Shown here piece after piece: positions 42,744 to 51,027 of a DNA stretch of 64,000 bases. The stretch comes from Oscillospiraceae bacterium (lineage in GTDB: Bacteria > Bacillota > Clostridia > Oscillospirales > Oscillospiraceae): the NCBI GenBank assembly GCA_902795345.1, contig CADBKO010000009.1, positions 57,951 to 121,950 on the forward strand, given 5' to 3'. The notes beneath the pieces were generated by a model. The model ran no database searches. It was given only the letters and a program-made list of their open reading frames with translations, and had not been told where the DNA came from. The translations under genes were made by a program, and so were the position numbers. The first letter of the stretch is position 1; each line of letters starts with the position of its first letter.

Positions 42744-43844
42744 ATGGCCAAAAAGACCACAGTTGCACCCGCCGCCCCGGCGGCAGACAAGAAAAAAGCG
42801 CTGGAAAGCGCCATGGCGCAGATCGAGCGCACCTTTGGCACGGGCAGCATCATGCGCCTGGGCGACTCCGCCACCCTGAATATCGAAGCCATCAGCACAG
42901 GCTCCCTGTCCCTGGACCTGGCCCTGGGCATCGGGGGCGTGCCGAGGGGAAGGATCATCGAGATCTACGGGCCAGAGTCCTCCGGCAAGACCACCCTGGC
43001 CCTGCATATCCTGGCCTCCGCCCAGAAGGCGGGGGGCATCGCCGCCTTCATCGACGCGGAGCATGCCCTGGACCCGGTCTATGCCCGCAACCTGGGCGTC
43101 AACACCGACGAACTGCTGATCTCTCAGCCGGACACCGGCGAGCAGGCCCTGGAGATCACCGACGCCCTGGTCCGCTCCGGCGCGGTGGACGCCATCGTCA
43201 TCGACTCTGTGGCGGCCCTGGTGCCCAAGAGCGAGATCGAGGCGGAGATGGGGGACAGTGTGGTGGGCCTCCAGGCCCGGCTCATGTCCCAGGCCTTAAG
43301 GAAGCTGGCGGGCTCCATCTCCAAGACCAACTGCATCGTCATTTTCATCAACCAGCTCCGGGAGAAGATCGGCGTCATGTACGGCAACCCCGAGACCACC
43401 ACCGGCGGCCGGGCGCTGAAATTCTATTCCAGCGTGCGGCTGGAGGTCCGGCGGGTGGAGACCCTCAGCGTGGGGGGCACCAAGGTGGGCAACCACACCC
43501 GGGTGAAGGTCATGAAGAACAAGGTGGCGCCCCCCTTCCGGGAGGCGGAATTCGACATCATCTACGGCGAAGGCATCTCCCGCACCAGCGAGCTGGTGGA
43601 CACGGGCCTGAAGCTGGGCCTCATCGAGAAGGGCGGCAGCTGGTTCACCTATCGGGATCAGCGGCTCCAGGGCAAGGACAGCATGAAGGATTACCTCAAG
43701 CAGAATCCGGAGATCGCGGACGAGCTGGAAGCTGAGATCAAGGAGCGGCTCCTCAGCGGCTCCCGCAGCGACGATCCGGAGGAGGAAGTCCCTGCCGCTG
43801 CGGGAAAGGCCGTCAGCATCAGCGCGGACGATTTTGAGGACTAA
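42744..43844 (+). CDS. recA: Recombinase RecA
   Basis: 366 residues. Walker [13 protein letters not shown]2-region sequence [20 protein letters not shown] (exactly one conserved block) and the C-terminal acidic tail are present. It catalyses strand exchange and LexA cleavage. AAGGAGGACTCCCC precedes the ATG. No LexA-type operator is evident just upstream, where prmC ends 12 bases before. recX follows with no gap (TAAATG). Confidence 0.98.
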   Translation: MAKKTTVAPAAPAADKKKALESAMAQIERTFGTGSIMRLGDSATLNIEAISTGSLSLDLALGIGGVPRGRIIEIYGPESSGKTTLALHILASAQKAGGIAAFIDAEHALDPVYARNLGVNTDELLISQPDTGEQALEITDALVRSGAVDAIVIDSVAALVPKSEIEAEMGDSVVGLQARLMSQALRKLAGSISKTNCIVIFINQLREKIGVMYGNPETTTGGRALKFYSSVRLEVRRVETLSVGGTKVGNHTRVKVMKNKVAPPFREAEFDIIYGEGISRTSELVDTGLKLGLIEKGGSWFTYRDQRLQGKDSMKDYLKQNPEIADELEAEIKERLLSGSRSDDPEEEVPAAAGKAVSISADDFED

Positions 43845-44459
43845 ATGCGTCTCGAAAAGATCGAAGCGCTGTCGGAGGATAAGCTCCTCCTCCATCTGGA
43901 GGATGGGAGCACGCTCCGCTGCGGGCCCCAGGAAATGTTGGATTTCCGCCTCCGTTCCGGCATGGAGCTGGAGGAGGGGACTTTGGAGGACCTGCGGGAA
44001 GCCTGCGCCTACTGGGCGGTGCGCCGGAGGGCGGCTGCCCTGGCCGCCGAAAAAGCCATGTCTGCCGGGGAACTCCGGCGCAAGCTGCGGGACAAGGGCG
44101 CAAGCCCGGAAATGGCGCAGAAGGCGGCAGCCTGGCTCCTGGATCTGGGGGTCCTGGACGAAAGAGCCTATGCCGCCATGGTGGTCCGGCATTACGCCGC
44201 CAAGGGCTACGGCAGAAAGCGGCTGGAAGCGGAGCTTTATCGCCGGGAGCTGCCCCGGGAGCTTTGGGAAGAAGCCCTGGAGGAGATGCCCGACGCCGGG
44301 GCCCAGCTGGATGCGCTGGTGCGCAAGCGCCTGGGCGATACGACCCCGGACCGGAAGGAAGTCGGAAGGCTGGCAAGCAGCCTGATGCGCCGGGGTTACA
44401 GCTGGGAGGAAGTCCGCGCCGCCATCGCCCGGAACCGGGGAGAAGTCCCGGAGGACTGA
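43845..44459 (+). CDS. recX: RecA regulator RecX
   Basis: 204 residues made of three-helix RecX repeats (SAGELRRKLRDKGAS, then LDERAYAAMVVRHYAAKGYG, then RRGYSWEEVRAAIAR). It modulates RecA filaments. Starts directly after the recA stop codon. The first 60 residues are a typical Firmicutes N-terminal extension. Confidence 0.9.
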   Translation: MRLEKIEALSEDKLLLHLEDGSTLRCGPQEMLDFRLRSGMELEEGTLEDLREACAYWAVRRRAAALAAEKAMSAGELRRKLRDKGASPEMAQKAAAWLLDLGVLDERAYAAMVVRHYAAKGYGRKRLEAELYRRELPRELWEEALEEMPDAGAQLDALVRKRLGDTTPDRKEVGRLASSLMRRGYSWEEVRAAIARNRGEVPED

Positions 44460-44485
44460 GCAGAACATATTTGGAGGAAGAAAAC

Positions 44486-45814
44486 ATGGCCGTGAAAGTG
44501 GGAATGGTATCCCTCGGCTGCGCGAAGAACCTGGTCAACGGGGAGCAGATGCTCCATCTTCTGCGGGAGGCGGGCTATGACATCACCGCCGACCTGGGGG
44601 AGACGGAGGTGCTCATCGTCAATACCTGCGCCTTCATCGACTCTGCCAAGCAGGAGGCCATCGACACCATCCTGGAATTTGCCGAGCTGAAGAAGGAAGG
44701 GCGTCTGCAAAAGCTGCTGGTCACCGGCTGCCTCAGCCAGCGCTACCGGAAGGAGATCCTGAAGGAATTGCCGGAGGTGGACGGCATCCTGGGCACCGGC
44801 AGCTATGACGAGATCGTGCCCGCCGTGGCCGCCGCCCTGGAGGGGGAGAAGCCCCAGTGCTTCGGGGATATCTCCGCTCCGGTGAGCGAGGAAGGGCGCA
44901 TCGTCACCACCGGGCCGGGCTGGGCCTATCTCAAGATCGCGGAGGGCTGCGACAACCGCTGCAGCTATTGCGTCATCCCCTCCATCCGGGGCAAGTACCG
45001 CTCCCGTCCCATGGAGAACCTCCTTCGGGAGGCGGAGGACCTGGCGAAGGAGGGCGTGAAGGAGCTCATCGTGGTGGCCCAGGACATCACCCGCTACGGC
45101 ACCGACCTGTACGGGGAACCCCGCCTGACGGACCTCATCCGCGGCCTGGCGAAGATCGGGGGCATCCACTGGATACGCCTGCATTATCTCTACCCGGACC
45201 TCATCACCGACGAGCTCATCGACGAAGTGGCCGCCGAGCCCAAGGTGGTGAAATACCTGGATATCCCCATCCAGCATATCAGCGACGGCATCCTGAAAAA
45301 GATGAACCGCCGGGGCACCGGCGCGGAGATCGAGGCCCTGCTTATGAAGCTCCGGCAGCGCATCCCCGGCCTGGTGCTGCGCACCAGCCTCATCACCGGC
45401 CTGCCCGGGGAAGGGGAAAAGGAATTTGAGGAGCTCTGCGCCTTCCTGAAGCGCGCGAAGCTGGAGCGGGCGGGCGTCTTTGCTTACAGCCCGGAGGAGG
45501 GCACGCCCGCCTTCCGGATGGAGCGGCCCGACGCCGAGACGGCGTCCCACCGGGCCGAGCTGGCGGTGGATATCCAGTCCGAGATCATGGATGAATTCAA
45601 TGCCTCCCGGCTGGACACGGTGCAGGAGGTGCTGGCCGAGGGCTTTGACCGCTTTGCCGACTGCTGGTATGGGCGCAGCTATGCCGACAGCCCGGAGGTG
45701 GACGGCAAAGTGTTCTTCACCGGCAGCGGCGTGAAGCCCGGCGAATTCATCCGGGTGCGCATCACCGACACCCTGGAGGGCGACCTGGTGGGCGTAGTGG
45801 AGGAAGAAGCATGA
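44486..45814 (+). CDS. rimO: Ribosomal protein S12 methylthiotransferase
   Basis: 442 residues. N-terminal UPF0004 domain with three cysteines (VSLGCAKNLV, VNTCAFI, VTGCLSQ), radical-SAM CxxxCxxC (CDNRCSYCVIP) and C-terminal TRAM domain. It adds a methylthio group to S12 Asp88 using two 4Fe-4S clusters. Start follows TTGGAGGAAG. It overlaps pgsA by ATGA. Confidence 0.95.
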   Translation: MAVKVGMVSLGCAKNLVNGEQMLHLLREAGYDITADLGETEVLIVNTCAFIDSAKQEAIDTILEFAELKKEGRLQKLLVTGCLSQRYRKEILKELPEVDGILGTGSYDEIVPAVAAALEGEKPQCFGDISAPVSEEGRIVTTGPGWAYLKIAEGCDNRCSYCVIPSIRGKYRSRPMENLLREAEDLAKEGVKELIVVAQDITRYGTDLYGEPRLTDLIRGLAKIGGIHWIRLHYLYPDLITDELIDEVAAEPKVVKYLDIPIQHISDGILKKMNRRGTGAEIEALLMKLRQRIPGLVLRTSLITGLPGEGEKEFEELCAFLKRAKLERAGVFAYSPEEGTPAFRMERPDAETASHRAELAVDIQSEIMDEFNASRLDTVQEVLAEGFDRFADCWYGRSYADSPEVDGKVFFTGSGVKPGEFIRVRITDTLEGDLVGVVEEEA

Positions 45815-46356
45815 CGACGGCCAATAAACTCACCATCCTCCGGGTGGTCCTGATCCCGGTGTTCTTCCTGCTGATGCTGATCCCCTTCCCCGGCCACATG
45901 TGGCTGTCCCTGCTGGTCTTTGTGGCGGCCAGCGTCACGGATTATCTGGATGGGCACATCGCCCGGAAATACCATCAGGTCACCACCTTCGGCAAGTTCA
46001 TGGACCCCCTGGCGGACAAGCTGCTGGTCATGGCGGCTCTGGTCATCTTCGTCCAGTGGGGGCAGATCCCCGCCTGGGCGGCCTTCGTGATCCTGGCCCG
46101 GGAATTCGCCGTCACTGCCCTGCGGCTCATCGCCGCCGCCGACGGCACGGTGATCGCGGCGGGCATCTCCGGAAAGGTCAAGACCTTTTCCAGCCTTGTT
46201 TGCCTCTGCCTCATGATGACCCCGCTCCACGGCCTTGTCCTGCTCAAGCCGGCCTTCACCCTGGATGCCCTCTGCGTGATCGTCATGGTGGCGGTCACCG
46301 TCTGGTCCGGGGCGGAATACTTCATCAAATACGGCAAACTGCTGAAAGTAAAATAA
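45811..46356 (+). CDS. pgsA: CDP-diacylglycerol-glycerol-3-phosphate 3-phosphatidyltransferase
   Basis: 181 residues, several membrane helices, with the CDP-alcohol phosphotransferase motif D-G-x2-A-R-x8-G-x3-D-x3-D visible in DGHIARKYHQVTTFGKFMD followed by PLADK. It makes phosphatidylglycerol phosphate at the membrane. Last gene of the run that begins with the FG-GAP lipoprotein. Confidence 0.93.
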   Translation: MTTANKLTILRVVLIPVFFLLMLIPFPGHMWLSLLVFVAASVTDYLDGHIARKYHQVTTFGKFMDPLADKLLVMAALVIFVQWGQIPAWAAFVILAREFAVTALRLIAAADGTVIAAGISGKVKTFSSLVCLCLMMTPLHGLVLLKPAFTLDALCVIVMVAVTVWSGAEYFIKYGKLLKVK

Positions 46357-46366
46357 ACGAAACGAA

Positions 46367-46402
46367 GCATCGGCCCTCCGCCGGGAGGCGGGGGGCCGAT
46401 GC
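46367..46402 (+). terminator. Hairpin after pgsA
   Basis: GCATCGGCC and GGCCGATGC arms, extended by an inner GC-rich stem. Only a short T run follows, so termination may be incomplete before hslO. Confidence 0.5.
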
Positions 46403-46418
46403 ATGATTTGGAGTTAGT

Positions 46419-47363
46419 ATGGAGAATAAGGGAACCATCACCACTTATCTGACGGAGGACGGCTTCGCCCGGCTTATCTTCGCTGAGACCACGGGCATCG
46501 TGGCCTGGGCCGCCGGGCGCTTCACCCTGTCCAAGACCGTCACCGCCGCCCTGGGCCGGGGCCTCACCGCCGCCGCCCTCATGGGCTCCACCTTGAAGGA
46601 CGCTTCGGGCAGCCTCACCCTCCGCTTCCGGGGAAACGGCCCCGCCGGGGGCCTTACCTGCGTGTGCGACGCTATGGGCAATGTGCGGGGCTGTGCCGAC
46701 GAGCCCACGGCGGAGCTGCCGCCCAACGCGCTGGGGAAGCTGGATGTGGGGGGCGTCATCGGCAGGGAAGGCGAACTCTATGTGGTGCGGGATTATGGCT
46801 TCGGGGAACCCTATGTGGGCCATGTGCAGCTCGTTAGCGGGGAGATCGCCGAGGACATCACCAATTACTATGCCGTCAGCGAGCAGACCCCCACGGTCTG
46901 CGCCCTGGGGGTGCGGGTCAACCGGGACGGCAGCCTGAAAAGTGCGGGAGGCTTCCTCCTCCAGCTGCTCCCTGGCGCGCCGGACAGCCTGGCGGAAAAG
47001 CTGGAGGAGCGGATCCGGGTCCTGCCCTCCCTCTCCGCCCTCATCGCGGAGGGCAAGACCGCCGGGGACGTCGCCGCTTTGGTCTTCGGGGACATCCCCT
47101 ATGACCCCGTGGGGGAGAGCGAGGCCCGCTACAAGTGCACCTGCGAGCGGGAGAAATACCGGCGCAGCATCAAGAGCATCGGCATCCGGGAGCTGAAGGA
47201 TATGGCGGAGAGCCGGGAGGGAGCGGAGGTCGTCTGCCGATTCTGCGGCGAAAGGTATTTCTTCCCGCCCGAGGAGCTGGACGCCATGCTGGCCGAACGG
47301 AAAGCGGAGCTGCGGGAGAAGGACGCGAAGCGCAGAGCTACGCCTCCGGAAGAAAACTCGTGA
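46419..47363 (+). CDS. hslO: Redox-regulated chaperone Hsp33
   Basis: 314 residues. The N-terminal chaperone core includes GNGPAGGLTCVCDAMGNVRG; the C-terminal zinc switch is C-x-C (KCTCE) and C-x-x-C (CRFCGE). Oxidation of these cysteines activates holdase function. The tail is Lys/Glu rich and its last 26 bases overlap the convergent SSB-like gene. GTTAGT precedes the start, without a strong ribosome binding site. Confidence 0.93.
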   Translation: MENKGTITTYLTEDGFARLIFAETTGIVAWAAGRFTLSKTVTAALGRGLTAAALMGSTLKDASGSLTLRFRGNGPAGGLTCVCDAMGNVRGCADEPTAELPPNALGKLDVGGVIGREGELYVVRDYGFGEPYVGHVQLVSGEIAEDITNYYAVSEQTPTVCALGVRVNRDGSLKSAGGFLLQLLPGAPDSLAEKLEERIRVLPSLSALIAEGKTAGDVAALVFGDIPYDPVGESEARYKCTCEREKYRRSIKSIGIRELKDMAESREGAEVVCRFCGERYFFPPEELDAMLAERKAELREKDAKRRATPPEENS

Positions 47364-47937
47364 TGCTGATCTCGTAGGCGGTGCGCTGGATGCTCCCCGT
47401 CTCCGTGACCTTGATGTAATTGCGGCTCTGGAAACGCCCCGTCAGCCGGACGGGGCGTCCCTGTTTCCACTGGGCGGCTTCCTGGGCGTTGCGGCCCCAG
47501 GCGATGCAGGGCAGGTAGTCCCCCCGTCCGTAGCGCCGGGGCACCGCCAGCATCAGGTCGCAGATCTCCCGGCCCATGGGCGTCCGCCGCCAGGTGGGGT
47601 CCCGGCAGATCGTTCCCGCCAGCTCGATCTCGTTGCGGTCCTCGTCCTCCGCCGGCAGCAGCTCCTGGGCGTATACGTAGAGGAGCAGGCGGCTGCCCTC
47701 GCCGCTGCGGTTGTTGAAGCTGCGCACTTCTCCCCGGACCGTCAGCCGCCAGCCCGCCGGGGGCAGCTGGGGCAGCATCGGACCCGGCAGGGTCACGTTC
47801 AGCCGGTCCGCCGCCCCGGAGAGGCGGCGGGTCAGCAGGGGAAAGCTGTAATAGTCCACGCCGCGGCTGCGGTGGCTGAAGACGCCGGCAGCGTCCACCA
47901 TGCCGCAGAGCTGGGCGGTGTTGTTTTGCCATGCCAA
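47338..47937 (-). CDS. SSB-like protein with two OB folds
   Basis: 199 residues from a TTG with AAGGAGGG 7 bases upstream. It contains two oligonucleotide-binding domains: one around NNTAQLCGMVDAAGVFSH to about residue 105, the other from NEIELAGTICRDPTWRRTPM to the end. The second has GREICDLMLAVPRRYGRGDY and IAWGRNA, typical of SSB. It lacks the SSB acidic tail. This matches a Clostridia SSB-like family distinct from the main ssb gene; role unknown. Confidence 0.8.
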   Translation of the reverse strand: MAWQNNTAQLCGMVDAAGVFSHRSRGVDYYSFPLLTRRLSGAADRLNVTLPGPMLPQLPPAGWRLTVRGEVRSFNNRSGEGSRLLLYVYAQELLPAEDEDRNEIELAGTICRDPTWRRTPMGREICDLMLAVPRRYGRGDYLPCIAWGRNAQEAAQWKQGRPVRLTGRFQSRNYIKVTETGSIQRTAYEISITSFLPEA

Positions 47938-48081
47938 GGGGCAACCCTCCTTCATCTGCCCGCAAGGGCGGGCATTAGGAAGGTATGCGCTTCACACGGG
48001 GGATATGCTATGCATGAGGACGGTGTTCCGTTCTCCCGCAGGTAATTGCCCATTTGCCTTTCCTTATCCGGACGAGCCTTG

Positions 48082-48110
48082 TTGCCAAGCTGCCGCAGGC
48101 ATGGTAAAAT
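48082..48110 (+). promoter_or_regulatory. Sigma-A promoter of the ProX-like gene
   Basis: TTGCCA and TAAAAT with a 17-base spacer, about 30 bases before the start. Confidence 0.65.
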
Positions 48111-48139
48111 GACCCGGAAAAATACTTTTGGAGGCAAAG

Positions 48140-48688
48140 ATGGAACTGCTGCATGGCTCGCCTGCGGATATGCGTGGGCGCAGCGCCAGAGAGATCAAGG
48201 CCTATGAATTCCTGGACAAGCTGGGGGTGGAGTTCGACAGGACGGACCACCCGGAAACCCCCGCCACCACCATGGAGGTCTGCGCGGAGGTGGACGCCAT
48301 CCTGGGGGTCCATATCTGCAAGAATCTCTTTCTCTGCAACCGGCAGAAGACGAGCTTTTATCTGCTGGTCATGCCGGGGGACAAGCCCTTCAAGACCAAG
48401 GAGCTCTCCGGTCAGCTGGGGGTGAGCCGCCTGTCCTTCGGGGACGAGGAGCAAATGGCGGCGCTGCTGGACCTGCACCCCGGCAGCGTTTCCGTCCTGG
48501 GCCTGGTTAACGACGAGGCCCATCGGGTGCAGCTGGTGATGGACGAGGACGTGCTCAGGGAGGATATGTTCGGCTGCCACCCCTGCGAGAACACCAGCTC
48601 CATCCGCTTTGCGACGAAGGAACTGACGGAGAAGATCCTTCCCGCCCTGGGCGTGAAGCCCTCCATCGTGCATCTCGTCGGTTGTTAG
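48140..48688 (+). CDS. YbaK/ProX-type aminoacyl-tRNA deacylase
   Basis: 182 residues. The YbaK/EbsC editing fold is recognised by HICKNLFLCNRQKTSFYLLV, then KELSGQLGVSRLSFG and the GSVSVLGLVND loop. It probably clears Ala-tRNA-Pro in trans (ProXp-ala class). The ATG has GGAGG 5 bases upstream. A flavin reductase gene follows after 11 bases. Confidence 0.85.
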   Translation: MELLHGSPADMRGRSAREIKAYEFLDKLGVEFDRTDHPETPATTMEVCAEVDAILGVHICKNLFLCNRQKTSFYLLVMPGDKPFKTKELSGQLGVSRLSFGDEEQMAALLDLHPGSVSVLGLVNDEAHRVQLVMDEDVLREDMFGCHPCENTSSIRFATKELTEKILPALGVKPSIVHLVGC

Positions 48689-48699
48689 GAGGAATGGAT

Positions 48700-49260
48700 A
48701 TGCCGAGAAAGAGCTTTGGTGCGAAACCCCTGAGTTATCCCCAGCCGGTGTGGATCATCGCTACCTATGACGCGTCGGGCGTGCCCGACGCCATGAACGC
48801 CGCCTGGGGCGGCATCAGCGAGGAGCGGGAGGTGGCGGTATGCCTGTCCCCGGAGCACAAGACCTGCGCCAATTTCGCCCTCACCGGGGCCTTCACCGTC
48901 AGCATGGCGGACGCGCCCCATGTGGCCGCCTGCGATTATGTGGGCATCGTCAGCGGCAACGACGTCCCGGATAAGTTTGCCCGGGCGGGCTTCACCGCCA
49001 CGAAGAGCGAGCTGGTGAACGCCCCCATCATCAATGAGCTGGCCGTCTGCATCGAGTGCCGGGTGATCTCCTTCGACACGGAGACCTGCATCCTCCGGGG
49101 GGAGATCGTGAATGTGAGCGTGGACGAAAGCGCCCTCACCGACGGCGAGGTGGACATCCGCAAGGTGGCCCCCATCTGCATCGACCCCTTCAACCACAGC
49201 TACCATCTGATCGGGGAAAGAGTGGGCATGGCCTGGGAATCCGGCCAGGCGCTGATGTAA
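48700..49260 (+). CDS. Flavin reductase-like FMN-binding protein
   Basis: 186 residues. Opening KSFGAKPLSYPQPVWIIATYD and AMNAAWGGIS are typical of the small anaerobe flavin reductase / FMN-binding split-barrel family, with SPEHKTCANF following. It binds FMN; the electron partner is unknown. The second ATG was chosen (AGGAGG 7 bases upstream). Probably cotranscribed with the ProX-like gene. Confidence 0.87.
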   Translation: MPRKSFGAKPLSYPQPVWIIATYDASGVPDAMNAAWGGISEEREVAVCLSPEHKTCANFALTGAFTVSMADAPHVAACDYVGIVSGNDVPDKFARAGFTATKSELVNAPIINELAVCIECRVISFDTETCILRGEIVNVSVDESALTDGEVDIRKVAPICIDPFNHSYHLIGERVGMAWESGQALM

Positions 49261-49266
49261 TGCCGG

Positions 49267-49300
49267 AAGCGAGCCGGGGTCATCCCCGGCTCGCTTTTTG
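49267..49300 (+). terminator. Rho-independent terminator
   Basis: AGCGAGCCGGGG and CCCCGGCTCGCT pair around TCAT, followed by TTTTT-like sequence. Confidence 0.9.
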
Positions 49301-49302
49301 CC

Positions 49303-49746
49303 CTATAATCGCAGCCCCCCGCTGGGGTCCGCCCCCAGCAGGAGCATGGCCCCTGCGGCAGCCAGCACCGCCTCCGGCTCCGGGGCACGCTGCGCCTCCA
49401 CCGTCACCGGGATCTCCTGGGGCTCCAGCAGGGCCCCGCCCAGGGTGTGCAGATCCCGGCGCAGGGAGAGCATGGCGCCGTCGGAACGAATGCTGCTGAG
49501 GGTCAGATCGTCCCCTTCTCCCAGGCCGCAGCGCACGTCCCCGCCGTCCGCGCCCGACGCCCCTACCGTCAGGCGGCAGCGGGCCTCCCGGTCCGCCTCC
49601 GCGCCCCGGGGCACGATCAGCAGGTCGGCCTTTCCTGCGCAGAGGGCCGCGTCCACCAGCCCTTCCCGGCTGGCTTTTTTGATGGCGTTTTCCAGATAGG
49701 GCAGGGTCTTCCGGCTGCCCCCCGGCGCGATGTGTACGCTGTACAT
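49303..49746 (-). CDS. Hypothetical protein, 147 aa
   Basis: Not recognised. Opens MYSVHIAPGGSRKTLPYLEN, then a mixed alpha/beta sequence with LLIVPRGAEADREA and many small residues; no signal or membrane segment. Its plausible Shine-Dalgarno (GGGGGG) lies within the 3' arm of an 11-bp hairpin directly upstream. It ends next to the flavin reductase terminator. Coding use is like the neighbours, which supports it as a real gene, but a chance frame in GC-rich DNA is possible. Confidence 0.5.
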   Translation of the reverse strand: MYSVHIAPGGSRKTLPYLENAIKKASREGLVDAALCAGKADLLIVPRGAEADREARCRLTVGASGADGGDVRCGLGEGDDLTLSSIRSDGAMLSLRRDLHTLGGALLEPQEIPVTVEAQRAPEPEAVLAAAGAMLLLGADPSGGLRL

Positions 49747-49750
49747 GCGT

Positions 49751-49787
49751 CATCCCCCCGCGGGCAGTATGCGCCTGCGGGGGGATG
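49751..49787 (-). promoter_or_regulatory. Hairpin enclosing the ribosome binding site of the 147-aa gene
   Basis: CATCCCCCCGC and GCGGGGGGATG pair around 15 bases. Read on the minus strand, the GGGGGG of the 3' arm lies 7 bases before the ATG. It could alternatively be a terminator for the upstream gene, though no T run follows. Confidence 0.4.
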
Positions 49788-49812
49788 AATATGCGTTGGA
49801 AGCCTCTGCCGC

Positions 49813-50208
49813 TCAGTCCGCTTTCCGCTCCGGCAGCAGGGAGAACGCCAGCTCCAGAGCCAGCAGGACGCAGATAAGGCCGCCGCAGACCGTGAAGGTA
49901 TCCGGCACATAGAACAGGGGGGATACCGCCGCCAGCAGCGCGGCGGCGGAAAGCACCGTCACCCCCGGCGTCCGATCCTGCTTTCGGGTCAGCAGGGCGG
50001 CGATCAACAGAAAAACCGTGAGCAGGGCGGCGATCACGGGGCCGAAGACGCCGTAGCCGAAGGGAAGAAAGCTGAAAAAGGCATGGAAGGTCACGGCCCT
50101 CGTTTCCGGGCCGGGGGCAAAGACCATGCGCACCCCGAAGGGCAGGGCTTCCAGCACCAGGGCCGCGGCGGGGAGGAGCGGGAGCGCAAGGCGCCTCAGA
50201 TTTGTCAT
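49813..50208 (-). CDS. Hypothetical membrane protein, 131 aa
   Basis: Not recognised. Four hydrophobic stretches predict a small four-helix membrane protein: LALPLLPAAALVLEAL, then FGPVIAALLTVFLLIAAL, VTVLSAAALLAAVSPLF and CVLLALELAFSLL. Start ATG lies after GAAGGGCGG. It follows the 146-aa gene by 55 bases on the same strand and may share its promoter. Confidence 0.65.
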   Translation of the reverse strand: MTNLRRLALPLLPAAALVLEALPFGVRMVFAPGPETRAVTFHAFFSFLPFGYGVFGPVIAALLTVFLLIAALLTRKQDRTPGVTVLSAAALLAAVSPLFYVPDTFTVCGGLICVLLALELAFSLLPERKAD

Positions 50209-50263
50209 ATTCCGCCCTTCTTTCGGCACAAGTCCATGGAGAGGATCGGCTTCCTTGGGATCG

Positions 50264-50704
50264 TCATTTGAAACTGTTCTCATAGATATCGAAAAACCGC
50301 AGAAGGAAATTCGTATCCGCCTGCTCCGCCTCTGTCGCTGCCCAGGCCGGATGATTTGTGCCGCGCTGATAGAGCCTGAAATTGCCGTAGTCCAGCCGCG
50401 GCAGCAGGTTTTGCAGCCGGATCTTCCAGAGGATTCCCCGATATTGCCGGGAGAGGGCGTTCAGCGCCCGGTAGGGGTGCTTGAAAACAGCATAGCCGTT
50501 TTTATCCGCACCGATGGCGAAAGCGCTGCTGCGCTCCAGATAGTCCGCGGCGTCCACGTGACCCTTGATGTTTCCTGTGCCCGGCAGGTATTCCTGCACC
50601 CAGGGGTTGCGGATCCTGATCCTGTTCAAACCGAAAACGGTCAAAACAAGCAGGACGCAGCACAGGAGCACGAGCCGGAGCCAGGGACGGCTTTTCGTTT
50701 TCAT
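50264..50704 (-). CDS. Hypothetical single-pass protein, 146 aa
   Basis: Not recognised. An N-terminal hydrophobic segment (LVLLCCVLLVLTVFGL) after three basic residues suggests a membrane anchor or uncleaved signal; the remainder is extracytoplasmic, with YRALNALSRQYRG and aromatic-rich sequence. AAAGGAGAGG precedes the ATG. Its promoter overlaps a perfect 9-bp inverted repeat, so it is probably repressed by an unidentified regulator. Confidence 0.7.
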   Translation of the reverse strand: MKTKSRPWLRLVLLCCVLLVLTVFGLNRIRIRNPWVQEYLPGTGNIKGHVDAADYLERSSAFAIGADKNGYAVFKHPYRALNALSRQYRGILWKIRLQNLLPRLDYGNFRLYQRGTNHPAWAATEAEQADTNFLLRFFDIYENSFK

Positions 50705-50731
50705 ACTTGCCTCTCCTTTCCAATAAATGGT

Positions 50732-50776
50732 TAACATAATCACCATTATGTTACCATGTTCCGTGTGGAAAGTCAA
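50732..50776 (-). promoter_or_regulatory. Promoter with perfect palindromic operator candidate
   Basis: Minus-strand TTGACT (50771-50776), 17-base spacer and TAACAT (50748-50753). TAACATAAT-CACC-ATTATGTTA (50732-50753) is a perfect inverted repeat overlapping the -10. Confidence 0.7.
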
Positions 50777-50790
50777 TCCCCGCCGCCCTC

Positions 50791-50818
50791 TTGACAAAAG
50801 CATATCCCATGCTATAAT
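50791..50818 (+). promoter_or_regulatory. Sigma-A promoter of the FMN riboswitch/ribU transcript
   Basis: TTGACA and TATAAT with a 16-base spacer, a few bases upstream of the riboswitch. Confidence 0.85.
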
Positions 50819-50824
50819 AAAGCT

Positions 50825-50938
50825 GTCTTCAGGGCGGGGTGCGATTCCCCACCGGCAGTAAAGTCTGCGAACCCCCTTCGGGGGGCCGATTCGGTGTGAT
50901 TCCGAAACCGACGGTATAGTCCGGATGAGAGAAGACGG
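50825..50938 (+). ncRNA. FMN riboswitch (RFN element)
   Basis: The conserved RFN blocks are present in order: CTTCAGGGCGGGGTGCGATT, CCCCACCGGCAGTA, GTCTGCGA, GATTCGGTGTGATTCCGAAA, CCGACGGTATAGTCCGGATG and the closing AGAAGA. It senses FMN and is expected to switch the downstream terminator, lowering ribU when flavin is plentiful. Confidence 0.95.
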
Positions 50939-50960
50939 TTTCTGCCCCTTTATCGGCAGC

Positions 50961-51000
50961 CGTGCGCCTGTGAAGTGATTTCACCGGCGCGTTTTTTATT
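50961..51000 (+). terminator. Riboswitch-controlled terminator
   Basis: CGCCTGTGAA pairs with TTCACCGGCG and is followed by a run of six T. It lies between the FMN aptamer and ribU, the expected expression platform. Confidence 0.85.
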
Positions 51001-51027
51001 GCGCCGGAAGCAAAGGAGAAAGAAATC

